NCBI RefSeq assembly: GCF_002085925.2
Contig: NZ_CP053562.1
Span: 2,336,001-2,400,000 of the forward strand
DNA length: 64,000 nt
Direction of reading: 5' to 3'
Origin: Thioclava electrotropha
GTDB lineage: Bacteria; Pseudomonadota; Alphaproteobacteria; Rhodobacterales; Rhodobacteraceae
In this document: positions 34,490 through 42,632 of the stretch, piece after piece
Layout of the letters: each line of letters begins with the position of its first letter
Numbering within the stretch: position 1 is the stretch's first letter
Made by a program: the position numbers and the translations under genes
Notes under the pieces: model-generated
Database searches by the model: none
What the model was told of the DNA's origin: nothing
Seen by the model: only the letters and a program-made list of their open reading frames with translations

Positions 34490-35540
34490 GAATAAGGAAA
34501 TCCTCAGCATCGAGATCGGACCCGGCATGGGTCCCCGCCTTGATAAGGCCTTGGCGGCGGCTGTGCCAGAGGAAGCGGCGCTCTCGCGCTCGCGTCTGGC
34601 GAAACTGATCGCGGAGGGCTCGGTCAGCCGCGAGGGTGTGGCCGTGACCGATCAGAAAACCAAGGTCGCCGAGGGCGAGGTCTATCAGATCGCGCTGGAG
34701 CCTCCGAAAGAGGTCGAGACGGTCGCGCAGGACATCCCGCTCGAAGTTCTGTGGGAAGATGACGACCTGATCGTGGTGAACAAGCCTGCGGGCATGGTCA
34801 CCCACCCCGCGCCGGGCACGCCCGAAGGCACGCTCGTGAACGCGCTGCTGCACCATTTCGGCGGCAATCTTTCAGGGATCGGCGGCGAAGCGCGCCCCGG
34901 CATCGTCCACCGCATCGACAAGGACACGTCCGGGCTGCTGGTCGTCGCGAAATCGGACCGGGCGCATCACGGGCTGGCTGCGCAATTCGAGGCGCATACC
35001 GTGCATCGCCATTACCGCGCGCTCTGCCACGGCGTGCCGCAGGCCTCTGATCCGCGTCTGCGCGGGCTTAACGGCGTCAGCTTCGAGCAAGGCGGTGTGC
35101 TGAAGATCGTAACGCAACTTGCGCGCCACAAGACCGACCGGCAGAAACAGGCGGTGGTCGCCAATGGCGGCCGTCACGCCGTCACCCGCGCCCGCACGAT
35201 CGAGGATTTCAACGGCACGGCCGCGCTGATCGATTGCTGGCTGGAGACCGGGCGCACGCACCAGATCCGCGTCCACATGGCCTATGCGGGCCACGGGCTG
35301 ATCGGCGACCAGACCTATGGCGGCAAACGCAAGATCTCGGAAAAAGCGGTCGGAGCTGCGGCGGCAGAGGCCGTGCGTGCCTTCCCGCGTCAGGCGCTTC
35401 ATGCGGCGACTTTGGGCTTCATCCATCCGGTCACCGAGGAGGAGCTGTCCTTCGAGGCGCCCCTGCCCGAGGACATGACCGCGCTGATCGACGCATTGCG
35501 CGCGGCCTCCGCGCCCCCAACCGGCGGCACGGGCCCGTGA
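34488..35540 (+). CDS. rluD: Ribosomal large subunit pseudouridine synthase (RluD/RluA family)
   Basis: The 350-residue product has an N-terminal S4 RNA-binding domain (about 14-80; RLDKALAAAVPEEAALSRSR) and a pseudouridine synthase catalytic domain. The catalytic Asp is in GIVHRIDKDTSGLLVVAKS (HRxDxxTSGxL). It modifies uridines of 23S rRNA (1911/1915/1917 if RluD). ATG at 34488 is the most N-terminal start keeping the S4 segment; an internal ATG at 34527 is possible. The stop overlaps the GTG start of cls. Confidence 0.9.
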   Translation: MNKEILSIEIGPGMGPRLDKALAAAVPEEAALSRSRLAKLIAEGSVSREGVAVTDQKTKVAEGEVYQIALEPPKEVETVAQDIPLEVLWEDDDLIVVNKPAGMVTHPAPGTPEGTLVNALLHHFGGNLSGIGGEARPGIVHRIDKDTSGLLVVAKSDRAHHGLAAQFEAHTVHRHYRALCHGVPQASDPRLRGLNGVSFEQGGVLKIVTQLARHKTDRQKQAVVANGGRHAVTRARTIEDFNGTAALIDCWLETGRTHQIRVHMAYAGHGLIGDQTYGGKRKISEKAVGAAAAEAVRAFPRQALHAATLGFIHPVTEEELSFEAPLPEDMTALIDALRAASAPPTGGTGP

Positions 35541-36979
35541 ACGTCTGGTGGGCCGAGCTTCTGACGCTGCTGATTCACTTCGGCTCTCAGGTGCTCGCGC
35601 TTTTGCGGGTGCTCACCCGTCCCGACAAACCGCCTGCGGTGCGCGCAAGCTGGACCGTGCTGATCCTGTCGGTGCCGTTTCTCGGCGTCATCCTCTACAT
35701 CCTGATCGGGGAGACGCGGCTCAACCAGCGCATCGCGCGCAAGCTGCAGGCGACGGTGGATGCCCTGCCCGCCCCCGACCCGGTCGAGCCCGAAGACCTC
35801 GAGGCCGTCACGCCGGAATATCGTGCCGCCTTCGCGCGGGCTGCCGCCATCAACGGCTATGCGCCCAGCACCGGCGATGCGATCACCTTCCTGCCCGACC
35901 CGTCCGACCAGCTCGAACCGCTGATCGCCGATATCGACGCCGCCACCCAGAGCGTGCACCTGATCACCTATATCTGGCTGAGCGATCTGACCGGCATCGC
36001 CATGGCCGAAGCGCTGACCCGCGCGGCGGAACGCGGGGTGCAGGTGCGCATCCTCGTCGACGGGCTTGGCGCGCGCGCCTTCATCAAGTCTCGTCACTGG
36101 AAGGCGATGAAGAAGGCCGGCGTGAAGACCGCGATCGCCTTTTCCTTCCGCTGGCCGCTTTTCAAGCTCGCGACGATGCGGATCGATCTGCGCAATCACC
36201 GCAAGCTCGCCGTGATCGACGGGCATGTCGCCTATGCCGGCTCGCGCAACATTGCCGACCCGGAATTCCGCATCAAGGCGCGCTTCGCCCCCTGGACCGA
36301 TGTGATGCTGCGGATCGAGGGGCCGCTCGCCGCCCAGCATCAGCATATCTTCGCGACCGACTGGGTGACGCACAGCCACGAGGAAATCTCGGACCTCGTG
36401 CTCCCGACCCCCGCCGCACCGACCGCCCGGCCCGGAACGGCGGTCGCCTTCGCGACGGGGCCGATGCTGGACACGCGCGGGGTTCCGGATGTCTTCCTTG
36501 CCGTGATCGGGGCCGCGCGCGAGACGCTGACGCTCTCGACCCCCTATTTCGTGCCGGGCGAGGAAATCGCCTCCGCCCTGCGCGCCGCCAAACGCCGGGG
36601 CGTACGGGTGCAGGTGATCGTGCCAAGGCGCAACGACTCGCGCTTTGTCGCCCATGCCGCGCGCAGCTTCTATCCGGTGCTGGCCGAGGCGGGCGTCGAG
36701 ATCTGGGAGCACGGGCCGGGCCTGCTCCACGCCAAGACGCTGCTAGCCGATGGCCGCGTGGCGATCCTCGGCTCGGCCAATCTCGACCGCCGCAGCTTCG
36801 AGCTGAATTACGAGAATTGCGTGCTGATCGAGGATCACGAACTGGGGCTCGCACTTGGCGAACGCCAGCGTCACTGGATCGCGCAGGCCCGCCGGATCGG
36901 CCCGGAGCGCATCGCGGAATGGCCCCTGCACTGGAAAATCATCAACAATCTGATGTCGGTCCTCGCCCCGATCTTGTGA
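35537..36979 (+). CDS. cls: Cardiolipin synthase
   Basis: The 480-residue phospholipase-D-superfamily enzyme has two N-terminal membrane helices (about 5-25 and 35-57) and two HKD motifs: HRKLAVIDGHVAYAGSRN near 220 and HAKTLLADGRVAILGSANLD near 398. It condenses phosphatidylglycerol molecules into cardiolipin. The GTG at 35537 is chosen because it overlaps the rluD stop (GTGA) and matches the usual N-terminus (xNVWWAELLTLL). There is no recognisable terminator before rpoH. Confidence 0.92.
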   Translation: MNVWWAELLTLLIHFGSQVLALLRVLTRPDKPPAVRASWTVLILSVPFLGVILYILIGETRLNQRIARKLQATVDALPAPDPVEPEDLEAVTPEYRAAFARAAAINGYAPSTGDAITFLPDPSDQLEPLIADIDAATQSVHLITYIWLSDLTGIAMAEALTRAAERGVQVRILVDGLGARAFIKSRHWKAMKKAGVKTAIAFSFRWPLFKLATMRIDLRNHRKLAVIDGHVAYAGSRNIADPEFRIKARFAPWTDVMLRIEGPLAAQHQHIFATDWVTHSHEEISDLVLPTPAAPTARPGTAVAFATGPMLDTRGVPDVFLAVIGAARETLTLSTPYFVPGEEIASALRAAKRRGVRVQVIVPRRNDSRFVAHAARSFYPVLAEAGVEIWEHGPGLLHAKTLLADGRVAILGSANLDRRSFELNYENCVLIEDHELGLALGERQRHWIAQARRIGPERIAEWPLHWKIINNLMSVLAPIL

Positions 36980-37095
36980 GGCGTCAGATGTTTTTTTACA
37001 CATGCGCGACGGAAATCCCGTTACGATACGTTGATCTTTCTATGCGACTGCGTCAGGGCGGCTTTCGGTGAACCAATCGCCACTGCCCTGCGTTT

Positions 37096-37125
37096 CTTGA
37101 AAGAACGGGGAGATATCCCCATATT
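37096..37125 (+). promoter_or_regulatory. Heat-shock promoter of rpoH
   Basis: CTTGAAA at 37096-37102 and CCCCATATT at 37117-37125 match the sigma-32 consensus (CTTGAA, CCCCATnT) with 14 bases between them. It lies about 30 bases before the start, indicating autoregulation of rpoH by sigma-32. Confidence 0.85.
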
Positions 37126-37157
37126 GAGCAGCCGCCAAAAGGGAGACATGGGAGACG

Positions 37158-38057
37158 ATGACGAGCTATACAAACCTTCCGGCCCCGAGTCCTGAGCAGG
37201 GGCTGAACCGCTATCTTCAGGAAATCCGGAAGTTCCCGCTTCTGGAGCCGGAACAAGAATACATGCTGGCCAAGCGTTGGGCCGATCATCAGGATACCGA
37301 GGCCGCGCACCAGATGGTGACCTCGCACCTGCGTCTCGCCGCGAAGATCGCGATGGGCTATCGCGGCTATGGCCTGCCGCAGGCCGAGGTGATCTCGGAG
37401 GCCAATGTCGGTCTGATGCAGGCCGTTAAGCGCTTCGATCCCGAGAAGGGTTTCCGCCTCGCGACCTACGCGATGTGGTGGATCCGCGCCGCGATTCAGG
37501 AATACATCCTGCGCTCGTGGAGCCTCGTGAAACTGGGCACCACCTCGGCGCAGAAGAAGCTGTTCTTCAACCTGCGCAAGGCGAAGTCCAAGATCGGCGC
37601 CTATGAAGACGGCGATATGCGCCCCGAGAACGTCAAGCAGATCGCGACCGATCTGAACGTGACCGAGGAAGAAGTGATCTCGATGAACCGGCGCATGTCG
37701 GGCTCGGACGCTTCGCTGAACGCGCAGATCGGCGCCGGTGACGAAGGCGGGGCCGCGCAGTGGCAGGATTGGCTCGAAGACGAGGATGCCGATCAGGCCG
37801 AGGCCTATGCCGAGACCGAAGAGATGGAAGCCCGCCGCGAGATGCTGATGGACGCGATGGATGTCCTCAACGATCGCGAGAAGGACATCCTGATGCAGCG
37901 CCGCCTGCGCGACGACCCGGTCACGCTGGAGGAGCTTTCGGGCGTCTATGACGTCTCGCGCGAGCGTATCCGCCAGATCGAGGTCCGCGCCTTTGAGAAG
38001 CTGCAAAAGCGCATGACCGAATTGGCACGCGAAAAAGGTATGAACGTGCCCGACTGA
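37158..38057 (+). CDS. rpoH: RNA polymerase sigma-32 factor
   Basis: The 299-residue heat-shock sigma factor has the RpoH box AQKKLFFNLRK at 131-141, region 2.4 FRLATYAMWWIRAAIQEYIL and region 4.2 DVSRERIRQIEVRAFEKLQ. The N-terminus (MTSYTNLPAPSPEQGLNRYL) is typical of alphaproteobacteria. These often have two rpoH genes; this one has its own heat-shock promoter and is followed by a terminator. It is likely to drive the hsp20 and perhaps the M48 genes of the window. Confidence 0.97.
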   Translation: MTSYTNLPAPSPEQGLNRYLQEIRKFPLLEPEQEYMLAKRWADHQDTEAAHQMVTSHLRLAAKIAMGYRGYGLPQAEVISEANVGLMQAVKRFDPEKGFRLATYAMWWIRAAIQEYILRSWSLVKLGTTSAQKKLFFNLRKAKSKIGAYEDGDMRPENVKQIATDLNVTEEEVISMNRRMSGSDASLNAQIGAGDEGGAAQWQDWLEDEDADQAEAYAETEEMEARREMLMDAMDVLNDREKDILMQRRLRDDPVTLEELSGVYDVSRERIRQIEVRAFEKLQKRMTELAREKGMNVPD

Positions 38058-38087
38058 CGCGCGATCGGTAACGAGTGTCGAAGTATC

Positions 38088-38120
38088 TCGCCGTTCCCAA
38101 CTGGGGGCGGCGATTTTCTT
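38088..38120 (+). terminator. Terminator of rpoH
   Basis: TCGCCG (38088-38093) and CGGCGA (38108-38113) enclose a CCC/GGG inner pair; TTTTCTTT follows. Confidence 0.72.
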
Positions 38121-38136
38121 TGCGCAGCGCCTGTCG

Positions 38137-38370
38137 CTATCGCCGCGCCCGCGGCATGTGCCGCAACTGGTACAGGAAAATGGCGAAGGCTACGCAGGCG
38201 AGAGCAAGCCAGACCGCGCCGGATTGCGCATGATAGACTACGCCCTCCACCGGATCGAAGCAGCGCCCCATTTCGTTGAAGCAGCCCCGCCAGCGAAAAT
38301 ATTGCGCGTAATAAGCATAGCCGAAGGCAAGCGTCAGCGCAAAGCTGAGAAGCATAGTGATCACCCGCAT
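38137..38370 (-). CDS. Small two-helix membrane protein
   Basis: The 77-residue product has two hydrophobic segments (about 4-22 and 50-68). The loop RWRGCFNEMGRCFDPVEGVVYH contains two Cys. A positive C-terminus (RHMPRARR) suggests inside orientation. No named family is recognised. Coding character agrees with neighbours, and upstream sequence has GGAGATGCGGGTGATC-like spacing that is not a strong ribosome-binding site. Confidence 0.62.
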   Translation of the reverse strand: MRVITMLLSFALTLAFGYAYYAQYFRWRGCFNEMGRCFDPVEGVVYHAQSGAVWLALACVAFAIFLYQLRHMPRARR

Positions 38371-38488
38371 CTCCGGCGCCCCCCTCCGTTTCGACCCAGC
38401 CTAGCGATGCGCGACACCCGGTCAACGCACCCCCGTTGCACCCCGTCCTGATTGCGCTACCATCGCGGCGAGAAAGGGAGGCTATCAC

Positions 38489-39463
38489 ATGACCGTTTTG
38501 AACTGGGGCATTCTGGGAGCTGCGAAATTCGCGCGCGAGCATATGGGCCGGGCGATCCACGCGGCTGAAGGCGCGCGGCTGGCGGCGCTTGCGACGTCGA
38601 GCCCCGAAAAATCCAATCCGTTCAAGGCCTTCGCGCCCGATCTTAAAGTCCATGACAGCTATGACGCGCTGCTCGCCGACCCCGAGATCGACGTGGTCTA
38701 TATCCCACTGCCCAACACCCTCCATGTCGAATGGACGAAGAAGGCCCTGGCGGCAGGCAAGCATGTGCTGACGGAAAAGCCGATCTCGATGAAGGCCGAG
38801 GAGATCGACGGGCTGATCGCAGCGCGCGACGCGGCCGGCAAGTTCGCGACCGAAGCCTATATGATCGTGCATCACCCGCAATGGCAGCAGGTGCGCGACT
38901 GGCTCGATGCGGGCGCGATCGGCGAGCTGCGTCACGCCGATGTGGCCTTCACCTTCAACAACCCCGACCCCACCAATATCCGCAACAAGCCGGAGATGGG
39001 CGGCGGCTCGATCCCCGATATCGGCGTCTATGCCTATTCCTGCGTGCGCTTCGCTGCGCGCGCCGAGCCGGGCGATCTGCGCGCAATCATCCACCGCGAG
39101 AACGATGTCGACACCTTCGCACAGGTCACCGGCGAAATGATCTCCGACAAGGGCCGCTTCACCTATGGCGCGATGACCTCGACCCGGCTGCACCCGCGTC
39201 AGGAGGCGGTGTTTCAGGGCTCCGAGGGTCTGATCCGCCTCACCTGCCCGTTCAACGCGAATGTCTTCGATCAGGCGGAAGTCACCCTGATCCGGAAGGG
39301 CAAACCGGACGAGGTTGTCCGCTACCCGGGCGTGAATCAATATGTGATCCAGGTGGAGGCCTTCGTGCGCCATATCACCGAGGGCGCCCCCTATATGTGG
39401 ACGCTCGAGGACGCGCGCGGCACGCAGGCGATGATCGACAAGGTGTTCGCCAGCGCGTCGTGA
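38489..39463 (+). CDS. Gfo/Idh/MocA family oxidoreductase
   Basis: The 324-residue, NAD(P)-dependent oxidoreductase has an N-terminal Rossmann fold (LNWGILGAAKFAREHMGRAI), the family motif EKPISMKAEE (EKP, Lys contacting nicotinamide) at about 94-103, and a C-terminal domain with MGGGSIPDIGVYAYSCVRF (GGG..DIG..). Substrates are sugars or similar polyols; the exact one is unknown. AAAGGGAGGC is just upstream of the start. It is a single-gene unit. Confidence 0.92.
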   Translation: MTVLNWGILGAAKFAREHMGRAIHAAEGARLAALATSSPEKSNPFKAFAPDLKVHDSYDALLADPEIDVVYIPLPNTLHVEWTKKALAAGKHVLTEKPISMKAEEIDGLIAARDAAGKFATEAYMIVHHPQWQQVRDWLDAGAIGELRHADVAFTFNNPDPTNIRNKPEMGGGSIPDIGVYAYSCVRFAARAEPGDLRAIIHRENDVDTFAQVTGEMISDKGRFTYGAMTSTRLHPRQEAVFQGSEGLIRLTCPFNANVFDQAEVTLIRKGKPDEVVRYPGVNQYVIQVEAFVRHITEGAPYMWTLEDARGTQAMIDKVFASAS

Positions 39464-39514
39464 CGAGACAACCGCGCCTCGGGAACAAAGAACGCCTGAC
39501 GGTGTTCAGGATGA

Positions 39515-40423
39515 ATGAAATCACATAGTTCCCAAAGTAACGATCAGAACCAGTCCGACGACGAGAGCGCGAAAGCCTCGAATGCCGTGCGCGAAAGGCA
39601 TGAAAAGCGCTCGGTGATGCAGGCGTCGCGCCTCTCGGCGCGGCTGATCTATGCCGTGATCCGCCATGACGGCGACGAGGAGCTGAACCGCCCGCTGATC
39701 TCGCTCGTGTGGTCGGGTCTCGCCGCTGGCATCCTCATCAGCCTCTCGGTCATCGCGCAGGCGAGCCTGCATGCCCGTCTGCCTGACGAGGATTGGCGGA
39801 TACTGGTCGAGTCGCTTGGCTATTCGGCCGGGTTCATGGTGGTGATCTTCGGGCGGATGCAGCTGTTTACCGAGAACACGATCACGACCGTGCTGCCCGT
39901 GGTAGCGGACCGCTCGCTGACCTGCCTGCTGAAAATGCTGCGGCTCTGGGCGATCGTGCTCGCCTCCAACGTGCTGGGCTGCGCGATCGCCTCGGGCTTC
40001 CTGAGCATCCCGCATGTCATCCCCGACGAGATGACCGACAGCCTGCTTGCGGTGGCGCGTCACGCGACCGATGGCGATATGGGGCAGAATTTCTACCGCG
40101 CGATGCCTGCGGGGATCATCATTGCCGCCGTTGTGTGGATCATGCCCGCCGCGCAGGGCAGCTCTTTCCTCGTGATCCTCGCGATGACATGGCTGCTCGC
40201 CGCCTCGGGCTCGGCCCACGTCATCGCGGGCTCGGTCGAGGCGGGGCTGCTGGTCTGGGCAGGCCAGATGAGCCTTGCCGAGGCGTTCAGCCGGTTCTTC
40301 CTGCCGGTGCTGGCGGGCAATGTCGCGGGCGGCACGGCGGTCTTCACGCTGCTCACATGGGGTCAGGTGAAGAACGAGGTGACGGGCGAACAGGACGAGG
40401 CGGAGACCGCATCCGACCGATAA
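39515..40423 (+). CDS. Formate/nitrite transporter (FNT)-family protein, YfdC-like
   Basis: The 302-residue product has a charged N-terminal tail (about 1-50), then six membrane segments in the aquaporin-like FNT fold. NTITTVLPVVADR and SFLVILAMTWLLAASGSAHV resemble the re-entrant loop regions; the latter contains the conserved His of FNT channels. It is closest in pattern to YfdC rather than FocA. It could pass small monovalent anions. No formate or nitrite enzyme is adjacent. The ATG at 39515 opens the frame; another ATG at 39511 is followed by a short stop. Confidence 0.85.
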   Translation: MKSHSSQSNDQNQSDDESAKASNAVRERHEKRSVMQASRLSARLIYAVIRHDGDEELNRPLISLVWSGLAAGILISLSVIAQASLHARLPDEDWRILVESLGYSAGFMVVIFGRMQLFTENTITTVLPVVADRSLTCLLKMLRLWAIVLASNVLGCAIASGFLSIPHVIPDEMTDSLLAVARHATDGDMGQNFYRAMPAGIIIAAVVWIMPAAQGSSFLVILAMTWLLAASGSAHVIAGSVEAGLLVWAGQMSLAEAFSRFFLPVLAGNVAGGTAVFTLLTWGQVKNEVTGEQDEAETASDR

Positions 40424-40444
40424 GCGAACGCCGCCGGATGCGCC

Positions 40445-41245
40445 TTAGCGCAGCTTCGGCGGCTTGCTCGGGTCCATGCCGGGGGCGGAACCGGGGACGA
40501 TCTCCTGCACCTCGTCCTCTTCCGGCTCGGGCACATGCAGCACGAGCCCCTTGTCCAGCAAAAGCTGCGCGGCCTTTTCCTCGGGCTCGAGGAAGGTCAC
40601 GTCCAGCTCGCCCGCATCCAGCCCCGAGAAAGTCAGCGCCTCGCCCATCGCCTTGGCGATCCCGGCGCGGAAATGCTCATGCGCGCCGATCACCGCCAGC
40701 ACATGGCCCCGGTGGCCATCCTCATAGGTCACGCCCCCCAGCACGGCGGCCTGCGCGATGCCGGCAAGCTGATGCAGCTTTGCCTCGAAGGCGGGCAGCA
40801 GCAGCGCGATCACCGCGGGCGACAGGCCCGGAGCGGTGAACTCCACCGGACGGCCCTGCGCCTCGGACGGCGTATGCGCGAGCGTCTCGGTCAGCCAGTC
40901 GAGCGCCTCGGGCGGCAGAAGCATCGCCGAGTCCGCCACCGCAAGATTGACGCCCAGCCCGATATTCTCGCCCACCAGATGCTGCGCGATCACCCGGCCC
41001 GGCAGCGCGGCATAGGGCTGCGGGCCATCGGCGAACTCTCCCAGACGATCCTCGGTGTCGAAGACGAGGACGAAGTCGCCCTCTTCGGTGGAGAACACCT
41101 GCGGCTTGATGTTTTCGTCCTCGGGTTCTTCCTCGAGAAGCAGGAAAAGCTCGGCATCGGCGAGACGGTCGAACACGGCGAGGCGCTTGGCCTCATTGTC
41201 GGGTTCGGCTTCCATCGCGGCATGGGCGCGGTCATAGGGGGTCAT
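40445..41245 (-). CDS. SseB family protein
   Basis: The 266-residue cytosolic protein has the SseB N-domain at about 5-110 (LADAELFLLLEEEPEDENIK; VFDTEDRLGEFADG) and a C-terminal domain at about 150-240, similar to the pair found in enhanced serine sensitivity proteins. Its function in bacteria is unclear. The start MTPYDRAHAAMEAEPDN at 41245 overlaps the stop of the upstream UDG-like gene by four bases, favouring it over any longer frame. Confidence 0.78.
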   Translation of the reverse strand: MTPYDRAHAAMEAEPDNEAKRLAVFDRLADAELFLLLEEEPEDENIKPQVFSTEEGDFVLVFDTEDRLGEFADGPQPYAALPGRVIAQHLVGENIGLGVNLAVADSAMLLPPEALDWLTETLAHTPSEAQGRPVEFTAPGLSPAVIALLLPAFEAKLHQLAGIAQAAVLGGVTYEDGHRGHVLAVIGAHEHFRAGIAKAMGEALTFSGLDAGELDVTFLEPEEKAAQLLLDKGLVLHVPEPEEDEVQEIVPGSAPGMDPSKPPKLR

Positions 41246-41823
41246 GTCAGCTCCTTCACCCGCGCGCGCAGGACCGGCAGCAGGTCGGCCTCGAACCACG
41301 GGTTTTTCTTCAGCCATCCCGTATTGCGCCAGGACGGATGAGGCAAGGGGAAGAGGCGCGGCGCGTGGTCTCGCCACCCCATCACGGTCTGGGTCACGTT
41401 GCGCGTGCCCAGATGCCAGCGCTGCGCGGCACCGCCCACCAGAAGCGTCAGATCGACCGGGCCGATCTCGGCCATGACACGCTCGCGCCACGTCTCGGCG
41501 CAGATCAAAGGCGGCGGCAGGTCCGAGCCCTTCGCGTCATAGCCCGGAAAGCAGAATGCCATCGGCGCGATCGCGATGCGGGCCGTGTCGTAGAAGGTCT
41601 CGCGGTCCACGCCCATCCAGTCGCGCAGACGGTCCCCCGAGCGGTCGTTGAACGGCACGCCCGTCTCATGCACCCGCAGCCCCGGCGCCTGTCCCACGAT
41701 CAGCACCCGCGCCCCCGCGCCGAACCACGCGACAGGACGTGGAGAATGCCCCGTGGCCGTCGCACGGAACCGCGCCGCGCAGATGCGGCAGGCGCGGATC
41801 TCCTCTTGCACCGGTCGGGTCAT
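41242..41823 (-). CDS. Uracil-DNA glycosylase-fold protein
   Basis: The 193-residue product has VLIVGQAPGLRVHETGVPF, the UDG motif A (GQAPG), and LPHPSWRNTGWLKKNPWF, the motif B region, both found in family-4/6-like UDG proteins. The N-terminal CRICAARF has one CxxC pair, but a complete four-Cys iron-sulfur site is not evident. It may recognise damaged bases or be an uncharacterised branch. It is coupled to the SseB gene by a four-base overlap. Confidence 0.82.
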   Translation of the reverse strand: MTRPVQEEIRACRICAARFRATATGHSPRPVAWFGAGARVLIVGQAPGLRVHETGVPFNDRSGDRLRDWMGVDRETFYDTARIAIAPMAFCFPGYDAKGSDLPPPLICAETWRERVMAEIGPVDLTLLVGGAAQRWHLGTRNVTQTVMGWRDHAPRLFPLPHPSWRNTGWLKKNPWFEADLLPVLRARVKELT

Positions 41824-41978
41824 AGTTTCTTCTCTGGTGTCAATGTGTTCCTCGTTGCATAACCCTCCTCCAAGTGAACATAATCCTGCCCAAATCCAAG
41901 GTTAGGTGGGTTCTCAGCCTGCGCCCCCCGTGATTTAGTGGTGAGGCGCGTATAATTGGAGACCCGGACCGAGAGCTT

Positions 41979-42632
41979 ATGATCGTATTCGAGAACGTCT
42001 CCAAATCCTTCTGGACCGGTAAGCAGCGCAAGGTGATCCTCGAACGCGCCAGCTTTCGTGTGGAATTAGGCCATAGCCTCGGCATTCTCGCGCCCAACGG
42101 CACCGGCAAGACCACGATCATCAACATGATGGCGGGGCTCGAAAAGCCTGACGAGGGCGACATTCGCCGCACCAGTCGGGTCTCGTTTCCGCTGGGCTTC
42201 ATGGGCGGCGTCGTCTCGAAACACTCGGCGCGCGAAAACGCCCGCTTCATCGCGCGGCTCTACGGGCTCGACCCGGACTATGTCGAAGCCTTCTCGCGCT
42301 GGCTGACCGGCATCGCGGAATATTTCGACCAGCCCGTGGGCACTTACAGTTCCGGGATGCGCGCGCGGTTCACGTTTTCCCTGCTTCTGGCGCTGGAATT
42401 CGACATTTACCTGATCGACGAGGGGATGCCCTCGACCACCGATGTGGAGTTCAACCGCAAGGCAGGCTCGATCCTGCGCGACCGGCTGCGCGATTCCACC
42501 GTGGTCGTAGTCTCGCACCAGCCCGCCACGATCGAGAAATTCTGCAATCGCGCGGCGGTGCTGCGCGACGGGCAACTTTATCAGTTCGACACTCTGGAAG
42601 AAGCGAAGCGGTTGTATGACTACCAGTCCTAA
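41979..42632 (+). CDS. kpsT: ABC-2 type capsule polysaccharide export ATPase (KpsT/CtrD-like)
   Basis: The 217-residue ATPase has Walker A APNGTGKTT at about 45-53, the signature region TYSSGMRARFTFSLLLALE and Walker B IYLIDEGMPS. The sequence order MIVFENVSKSFWTGKQRK is typical of CtrD/KpsT. It powers export of group 2 capsule. Its membrane partner KpsM is not in the window. It starts after a region with a possible TATAAT at 41951 and overlaps the next gene by 17 bases. Confidence 0.93.
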   Translation: MIVFENVSKSFWTGKQRKVILERASFRVELGHSLGILAPNGTGKTTIINMMAGLEKPDEGDIRRTSRVSFPLGFMGGVVSKHSARENARFIARLYGLDPDYVEAFSRWLTGIAEYFDQPVGTYSSGMRARFTFSLLLALEFDIYLIDEGMPSTTDVEFNRKAGSILRDRLRDSTVVVVSHQPATIEKFCNRAAVLRDGQLYQFDTLEEAKRLYDYQS

